Below, one piece after another: positions 57,461-64,000 of a DNA stretch of 64,000 nucleotides (position 1 is the first letter of the stretch; each line of letters starts with the position of its first letter). The position numbers and the translations under genes are program-made. A model generated the notes under the pieces. It was not told the DNA's origin. It did no database searches and was given only the letters and a program-made list of their open reading frames with translations. Source of the DNA: Telopea speciosissima (Eukaryota > Streptophyta > Magnoliopsida > Proteales > Proteaceae); the NCBI RefSeq assembly GCF_018873765.1, contig NC_057923.1:6460413-6524412 (forward strand). Direction: 5' to 3'.

Positions 57461-60400
57461 GGGATGAAATTTTGTGCACGGCCATGCATGGTGCACAATC
57501 GTGCACACAACTGTTGGATGGGATGAGGGGCCATGTACCATACACTGTCTTACCTATCCAACGGTTGTGCGCATGACCGTGCACAAAACCTTTTGCTATA
57601 TATATATATAAATAAAACTTATTTACATTGCAATCAGTTAAATTTTTGTTGATCGAAGAAGTTAAAAATAAAAGCACCACTTCTCTAAAACTGGACCACA
57701 TCATGCCTACGAAAAACACAAACTACAACGCAAAAACTGGCTGAGACCCTGTGAAAGACATCTGACATTCAAATTTATAATACAATAGATACAAAAAAAG
57801 GACTGAGGCTCTCTTTTACTTTTTTGGGGGGGAAGGTGTGGAGAGGAAGGTACACCTAGAATGGTGAAATTTACTTACAGAGTCATCGAACCCATCTTGA
57901 AGGTAGTGATAGTATTCATAAGAACCCTGAACCAGAGAGACAATGCCTCCAGAAACTGCATAAGGTAGCCCATAATAAATACTTGGTAAAACCACGGGTA
58001 ATGTCAAATACAGATACTTGAGAAGTCGAGGCTTCTGAATTTTCATACAGTTTTAAATAAATGTCATAACCAAATATGAGCAGAAATATATTTGCAGTAA
58101 ACTCGTAAGCAGACTAACCCCCGCTGCTAGGAATTTCAGTATGTACATCCTTAAGCAGAGCAGAACCTGAAATTATAATTAAGACAACTCCTCTAGATTA
58201 ATACATATAAAAATGGAATACATACAGAATCAATTGCATATATGGAAGCTGGATATTACCCTTTCTTGTTGGGTTGCTGCCTGCATGATCTTTAGTAATG
58301 GAAAATTTGATGGCATTAGCAATTAGAAGAAGAGGACGATCCAAGGGTAAACCCAGCCTTAAATGTAGGGACCTTCTAATATCAACTGTAGAAACAAGAA
58401 CTACTAAATTGTGAGAAGATTCAGATATTATAATTGACGATAAGAGAACAAATGACTTTCACAAAACCAAACAACAAAACATGGTTTGGAGTATGATTCT
58501 CTCCAACCATGCACTCTACGATAAATTTTTTACCAAGAGGACATAATGTGGGAGGTCAGTGGAATATTGATATTTTTATAACTGTCGTCATGTACTCATG
58601 TATGGTAAGACAAATAACCTTGGAGGTGCCATTCAGCATCTTGGTACCTTCTACCTAATTAGCCTTCCAATAACAATTACAGAAAATGCATTGAATATAC
58701 TTTCCAGTTCTACAAATTGCCAGATACAGAACATGGCATGCCAGTGGAATCCCAACATAGCTCCAGGCATTTGCCCTTCGTATATAAGCACTTAGGTAAC
58801 TAAATGCATTTATACTTGCAATCAACTCCCCCACATACAGTTTAAAGGCATATCCAAAGCCAAGAAGATGGAATGGGCCTAGCAAACCACAATTACATCC
58901 TCATGATTCAGTGTTTCCGGTGCATGGCTTTAGTGTAGTTCCTCACTTTATCCCAGTCAAAGCTTTTAAATGCAAAGGCATGATGCAAGTTATTCTACTC
59001 GCCTCGAAGGCAAAAATCTTGAAGCTATGAACATAAACCTCATGACATGATCTTTCAATAATTAAATAGATACATAAAATGCTTATGCTATTCACATAAA
59101 CTACAAAAATAAAATAAAAAATCAAACATGTAAGTTGAATATATGACAACATGCAGAACAGATATTTTAAAGGAGACGCATTACAATTGAAGCATAAGAC
59201 CCCCAACATTCATGGTGGCATAAAAATGCAAAAATCTTATATCTTACACTATGAACCTTAAGACTCAATACAGCTCAAGGTTGTGAGCCTAAAGCACATT
59301 CAAAACAATGGTTCCAACATTTCTTCACTCTCCATACTGTATTGGACTTCCAGTTGTACCTACCTTGTTCCATCTCAGTCTCCCCATAACTGAGTTCATA
59401 GATAACTGTCAGCGGATGCACAAACCCAGGAGGACAGAAGTGATACGGTTGTAGCTGCAAGCACAATCAATTGATTATTAAAACAGAAAAACACTAAAAT
59501 GCCCTTATCTTTTCCCCTAAGGTAGGATGAATATGATATATTGATAGGGGAAAAGGCAGGAACGACAGCCATGGGTCATAAATACAATGTAGCTTACTAG
59601 GATATGAACATTTTTCCACCCTTTGATAGGGGCATGAGCAAACAAAAAATTATGAAACTTCTCAAAAATTCATCAGTATCAATTCAAGAGTAAGGATTTT
59701 ATTGGAGAACCAGATATCAGCTAATGCATGTAGATGTCATTATGTCAATAACAAAGGACATCTTGTGTTTCGAATGTTAATTTGCAGAATTTATTGGCAT
59801 TTAAAAAGCAAGCAGTTACAAAGATAGGGATGTTAAATGAATCATACAATCCTCGTTAAGGAGTTCAAATCAATTGAAGTAGGAGTGCCAAATGAATCAG
59901 CAAATTCCTAGTATCAAAACTAAAATTATAAAATTGGAAGTTCAATTCAAATTTTACTTACCATCTCCCAAAAAACAAGAAAGAGAGAGTTTAAGTAGCT
60001 TCATTTTAGGGGGGGGGAGGGGGAGGGGGAGTATTAAGCTGTGAATAATTCTTGCACTTTTAGTGCCAACATATCCTACAAAAGGTCGATTTTCTCAGGA
60101 TGATATAGCCTCTAACAATCCTCTTTGTAAGTCAGTCGATAGACTGCCCACAGCACATGATTATAGGAGATTATCTGATGCAGATTTATCACCAAACTAG
60201 GCTTCTTTGTTTAGGAATAAGTCTGGGTTAGGTTCTATACATGTTGGGCCTTTGATCCCATGGGTTTCCAATGTAATAGGTCACTCTTATGGACCTAAAG
60301 TATGAGTAATAGGGTTTCATACGGGATTAGCTCTTTTAATTCCTTAGTTTTATTTTTATGTAATTAGTGGTCATGTGACTATTTAATTGTTTTGTAAGTT

Positions 60401-63368
60401 GGGCAGGATTAAGACTCTATAATTCCAGCCATGTTTTGAGTCTATTTCCTTCAGTATTTCAGTTTCCTAGTCAGTTTAGGTTACCTAATAGGTCAAGGAT
60501 TGGGTTAGGCCTTTCCTTTTTAGTGTGGAAGTCTATTTTTGAGTTTTTCATATAACGTTGTAAGGCAAGTAGTGAACATGAATTTTGATTAATGAAAAGC
60601 TAATGAAAAGTTTTTTGCTGCTCTTCTTCTCCATTGAAGATTTTTGTCTTATGTGTGATCAAGGCTGAGTTTGTTGTTGTTGTTGTTATTGTGTGATCAA
60701 GGCTGGTGGGATTGGTGTTTGATCCAATTGACACCTTGGGGTGTGAAACCCGGGTGGTTCTTTTGAAGCTCTACTTTCAAGTTCAAGTCAAGTTCTGGTT
60801 TTTTTATTCAAGATCTACAATCAAACAAGTTGCTGCCAAGGAAATTCTGCAACTATAGTAAGTTTGAATCATCCCCAACCCCTACCATTCTTCTTTTAAC
60901 CTTCCATACACCCAAACCCTAGAATTCCCCCATTGTTTCTTGTTTTTCCCGACACCCTAAAATCACCACAGACCATTCTAGCCGTCAAAACACCCCCAAA
61001 TTTGGATCGAATATTCCCCTCCTTCAATAGAAAACTTGATCCAAGCTGCTCCCTCATCTGACCATCCTAAACCCTAGAAATCCCTCTTCTCCTCTTTCCA
61101 AAAAACCCTAACCCTAACCTTGCTGCCAATTCATTCCAACCTACTTCCATCCATCAAAACTTAACGTAACCTTCACCGGAAGACTCCCTAACATCAACTT
61201 GACCAAACCCTACCATCAAACCCTAGACCCCATTAAACCTTAACCCTAATTTAACCAAAACTCCTATTTTGGCCTAGCTGAACTACCCTGTTTTTAGCAG
61301 ATCCTAGTTATTTGGCTTCTAATTGGATTACATCCAATCTAGAACTACATTAAGTGGTATCAAAGCCATGGATGAACATGGTAGACCAGTGCTGCCAGCA
61401 ACACCCGATCCTATGGCTACAGTGATTGAGTCGTTTCAAAAGTTCTCTGCTGAATAGAGGACTATATCTGCAGCAAAGTGAGCAATGTCAAGTTACTCCG
61501 GTAAGGGATAAATATCAAGTACATTCTCCAGTTCATCGACCTAATCGAAGGCACAGGGAAGACAGGGAAAAGAACAGAGAAGCTAGAGAACATAGGGAGC
61601 GTCAGAGGATTCTAGAGGCTCGACTTAGCTTTGAAGACCATGTGAAATCTTATTTTAATGCTGATAATGATACTCCTCATCAACGCTATGCTGATAAATC
61701 TGCATCATTATCCCTACCTTTTGCCATACTGGTTATTCATCAATCCATATAAATCCAAATAAGCCTTGTGTAGATGCCAAAGTACCACAAACATTTCCCT
61801 TATCTATAAGGGATTTAGCATGAGGCATCTTGCCATTTCCTGGGTCAATTCCTGCAAACACCGGTTCAGCTTCACAAGGACAGAACAGGTAGCTCTGCAA
61901 CAAGGATATATGTATGACAAGCTTTCTTAACCCTTAAAAACAGGATTTGGCTACAAGGTAGCCCTTAAAAATAAGATTTGGCTATAGGGGATATAGAACT
62001 TTTCTTTTTTGGATTTTAGCTGTTCTAAAATTAAGTAAACCAAATGAGATAGAATGATGAGGTGGATATGGCAGTACCAAGTAGGATAGAGTAGAAAAAC
62101 AAACACATTTGAGGGAACCTACACATCACACCAAGGTGAGAGGATGAAGGGAATTCAATTGAGATGGTTCAGCAAGATGCAAGGAAGAACAATGGATATA
62201 CCAGTAAGAAGAAACAGTACTGTGAACAATGGAGTTCAGGAGAAGGTTGAAACATTGTGGGAACAAATAAGGATAATGAGTAAAAAGCAGAACTGGCCTC
62301 AAATTAGAGTGTTCTGGACTTTTGTTCATTTAGCCAGACCCAAGTAGCTGAGTCAGTTCATTTGAGGTGTCATTTTATTTTCTTTCTATTTTTTGTAAAT
62401 AGTTGAATTGAGCTGGCTTTTCTTATGTCTCACCATGAAAGTTGGTTGACCTCATTCACTCATTCAAATGGAATCACATGCCTTTAGACCTCATGGGCAT
62501 ATGATTGGAGTATGCTTTCAGCCAGAATATGCTGGAAATTGTGCAGGAGGGAGAGATAAGGACATAGGATGCTTGTCTATTGAAGGAAATGGTTATTCCC
62601 AAAGTTTTCCATCCTTCTGCTTATGCCCTTCTTTACTGATTTTCATTAATAAGGCGTTTAAAGTGATTTTAGATGCACTCGGGTTCAGACAGTGTTGGGG
62701 AAGTACCTTTATTCTGCAACTGCAATCTTGTTCCTGCCAGTGGTGTTCGATGTTTCATTGTGGTCTAAGCATAACTTCAATCTTTCTTGTTTTGTTCCTC
62801 TCTGTTTTCCTTTTCTCATTTTCAAGAAATTTCAGTTAAAGAATGATTTTCCTAATGATTAGAAAGAAAAATGTCTCCAACCATTATTCAGTATTCTCAT
62901 GAAGATAATAAGCTAATATAAGAACCTAAAACAACATGTTAAAAGCATTCAATGTTAAGTTTACCTGAGGATGTTGTGTAAAGAGATTAGAATAAAGAGT
63001 CTTCTCCATCGTAGTTAACTGGTCAACTAATCCTGGCACAATCAACTTCGATACAGCATGTACAGCAGGAAGATCCTTAGCAGCATAGCAAAGGATGTCT
63101 AGCTTAAAGCTGACAACCAAAAGCCTTGCAGGTTCTGAAGCTGAAAACACAAAATGTTCATCCCTAGTAAGAATGAATTGTAATATCAACATATGGTTGA
63201 AAGCATTATGAATTGAAAATGGGGATAAATTCACCCAGCATCATCCAATATACAAGATACCAGTTTGATTCACCATAAAATCAATACCAGGAAAATATTC
63301 GGCAAGAGGTGCCACAGCTTTTGGAGAACTCCCTGACTTATTCCACAGGATACTCACTTGGATTGTAT
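54917..63368 (-). CDS. UFSP2: UFM1-specific protease, C-terminal ten exons
   Basis: Exons in transcript order: 63288-63368, 62965-63140, 59364-59454, 58260-58385, 58119-58166, 57879-57955, 56118-56206, 55698-55809, 55465-55567, 54917-55146. All have GT/AG borders and phases that agree, giving about 377 residues. The 5' exons (perhaps 250 residues) lie beyond the window. The peptidase C78 fold is clear: [18 protein letters not shown] carries the catalytic Cys, and [12 protein letters not shown] the Asp-His pair. Other family blocks are [109 protein letters not shown] and the end [11 protein letters not shown]. The enzyme removes UFM1 from targets and processes the UFM1 precursor, at the ER and in the cytosol. 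The 3.5-kb intron after exon 2 of this list holds an LTR fossil and RTE debris, but the exons are intact. Confidence 0.95.
57424..57460. repeat. (TG)n(TA)n microsatellite
   Basis: A TG run followed by a TA run directly abuts the left end of the foldback element; a second TA run lies on its right side. Confidence 0.9.
57463..57602. mobile_element. Foldback MITE in a UFM1 protease intron
   Basis: The left arm (AAATTTTGTGCACGGCCATG..., GTGCACACAACTGTTGGATG) pairs with the right arm (ATCCAACGGTTGTGCGC, ATGACCGTGCACAAAACCTT). It is embedded in TATATA tracts on both sides, which may be the duplicated target. About 140 bp with no coding capacity. Confidence 0.75.
60176..61352 (+). mobile_element. 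LTR retrotransposon fossil, family A: 5' LTR
   Basis: About 1.18 kb, starting TGATGCAGATTTATC and ending CTAGAACTACATTA. It is directly followed by TGGTATCAAAGCCA (61355-61368), a primer-binding site complementary to initiator methionine tRNA, as in many plant LTR retrotransposons. The same LTR sits alone in the ALB intron. It lies in a UFM1 protease intron, antisense to the gene. An incomplete, old copy. Confidence 0.8.
61353..61755 (+). mobile_element. Start of the internal region of the family A fossil
   Basis: After the primer-binding site a short gag-like region follows, rich in Arg and Glu ([20 protein letters not shown]), as in the leading part of plant gag proteins. The element is broken and ends after some 400 bases; no pol region or second LTR is recognised. 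Whether it is Gypsy or Copia cannot be told from this piece. Confidence 0.6.
61756..62964. other. Rest of the large protease intron, with an RTE remnant
   Basis: About 62140-62400 (+) gives [20 protein letters not shown], a worn match to the RTE C-terminal block RLRWFGHVQRRP. The segment 61758-61900 has a gene-like minus-strand frame ([20 protein letters not shown]) that I cannot assign; it is not part of the protease because the exons on both sides join in phase without it. Confidence 0.4.
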
Positions 63369-63754
63369 CTGCACTCTAACCGAAAAAACTTTTACAACAA
63401 ATGAACCACATTGGTGCTAGTTAACAAAAGTTTAAAAAAAAAATTATTACAAGACTCTATTGCTTGCATAAATTAGAACTTAGAAGGGCCAACTTGAAGA
63501 GGATATTGCGCATAAAATCAGTGAGGCTTGGAATATTGTCATGGACGTATACCAGTAAAATTTCACAAAATTATAGGAATGGAATTGTTGTATAGAACTC
63601 AATGCGGGGCAATAAAAGTAAACAACATAGACATTATGACTTATGAGGGTAGCTGAAATGAGTTTGTTGATACAGATGAATAGCAATACTAGGAGAGGAT
63701 AGAATCAACAATTCACATGTTCAATGAAAATTAATAGTAGTGCCAGTAGGTGCC

Positions 63755-64000
63755 AATATGAGAGAAAGTTGCTTGAGATGGTTCAGAAATGTGCAACAGA
63801 GGCCCTTGAATGCACCAGCGAGAAGTGGGTGCAATCAAGAGTGGTAAAACCGTAAAAGGAGGTGGAAACCAAAGATGAGCTGGGTTGAAGTGACAAAAAA
63901 TGACTGAAAATATTTAAGAGATAATAGCAGATGAGTATTTAAGAGAGAACATAACACATAGCCTTTAATAGACAGGAACAGAAAGCCAAACCCATGTAGT
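63755..64000 (+). mobile_element. RTE-type LINE fragment, worn 3' part
   Basis: The plus frame gives LRWFRNVQQRPLNAPARSG and, after breaks, KRRWKPKMSWVEVTKND, both recognisable parts of the RTE reverse transcriptase end. Several stops interrupt it. It continues to the window edge. Confidence 0.65.

Noticed and set aside
1-64000. CRISPR arrays, operons, organelle DNA insertions
   Set aside because: No regularly spaced repeats, no bacterial-style gene packing and no recognisable chloroplast or mitochondrial segment were seen.

Overview
This is nuclear DNA of a flowering plant, most likely a woody eudicot or early-branching angiosperm. It is AT-rich, its genes are intron-bearing and widely spaced, and it holds plant-only families (a P-class PPR protein, PsbY, ALBINO3-type insertase, MA3 translation factor), a plant-type miR157 hairpin, Au SINEs and many solo LTR-like fragments. 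I cannot name the species.

Layout. 1-4.4 kb: no gene, two foldback elements. 4.5-6.7 kb (-): intronless chloroplast PPR gene, LPE1-like. 7.9-10.8 kb (+): 5'-truncated L1-type LINE with target duplication. 13.9-14.4 kb (+): two-exon gene for a small ubiquitin-like protein related to BAG co-chaperones but without a BAG domain. 17.1-17.9 kb (-): membrane-anchored SAM-methyltransferase-like gene with two in-frame stops. 18.3 kb: tRNA-derived SINE. 20-28.6 kb: mobile-element field with LTR fossils, a 133-bp inverted repeat, LINE and Au SINE copies; inside it lie an apparently intact miR156/157 precursor (22.7 kb) and a lone 5S rRNA copy (23.0 kb). 30.1-30.7 kb (-): psbY. 36.2-42.6 kb or beyond (+): ALB4/ALB3-type thylakoid insertase, at least 11 exons, with a solo LTR in one intron. 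47.6-52.0 kb (-): four-MA3-domain translation regulator (MRF family) with a leader intron and recognisable promoter. 54.9-64.0 kb (-): UFM1-specific protease, ten C-terminal exons seen, 5' end outside the window.

Themes. LPE1-like, psbY and the ALB insertase all act in photosystem II or thylakoid biogenesis, though nothing shows they are co-regulated. MRF and the UFM1 protease lie head-to-tail, as I recall for At3g48390/At3g48380, and the methyltransferase recalls At4g24805 beside the MRF paralogue At4g24800, so the window may keep an ancestral block. Much of the rest is small non-autonomous elements, most strikingly a foldback family with arms starting GTTCTCTGTGCCGCAG, present in four clear copies and at least two diverged ones.
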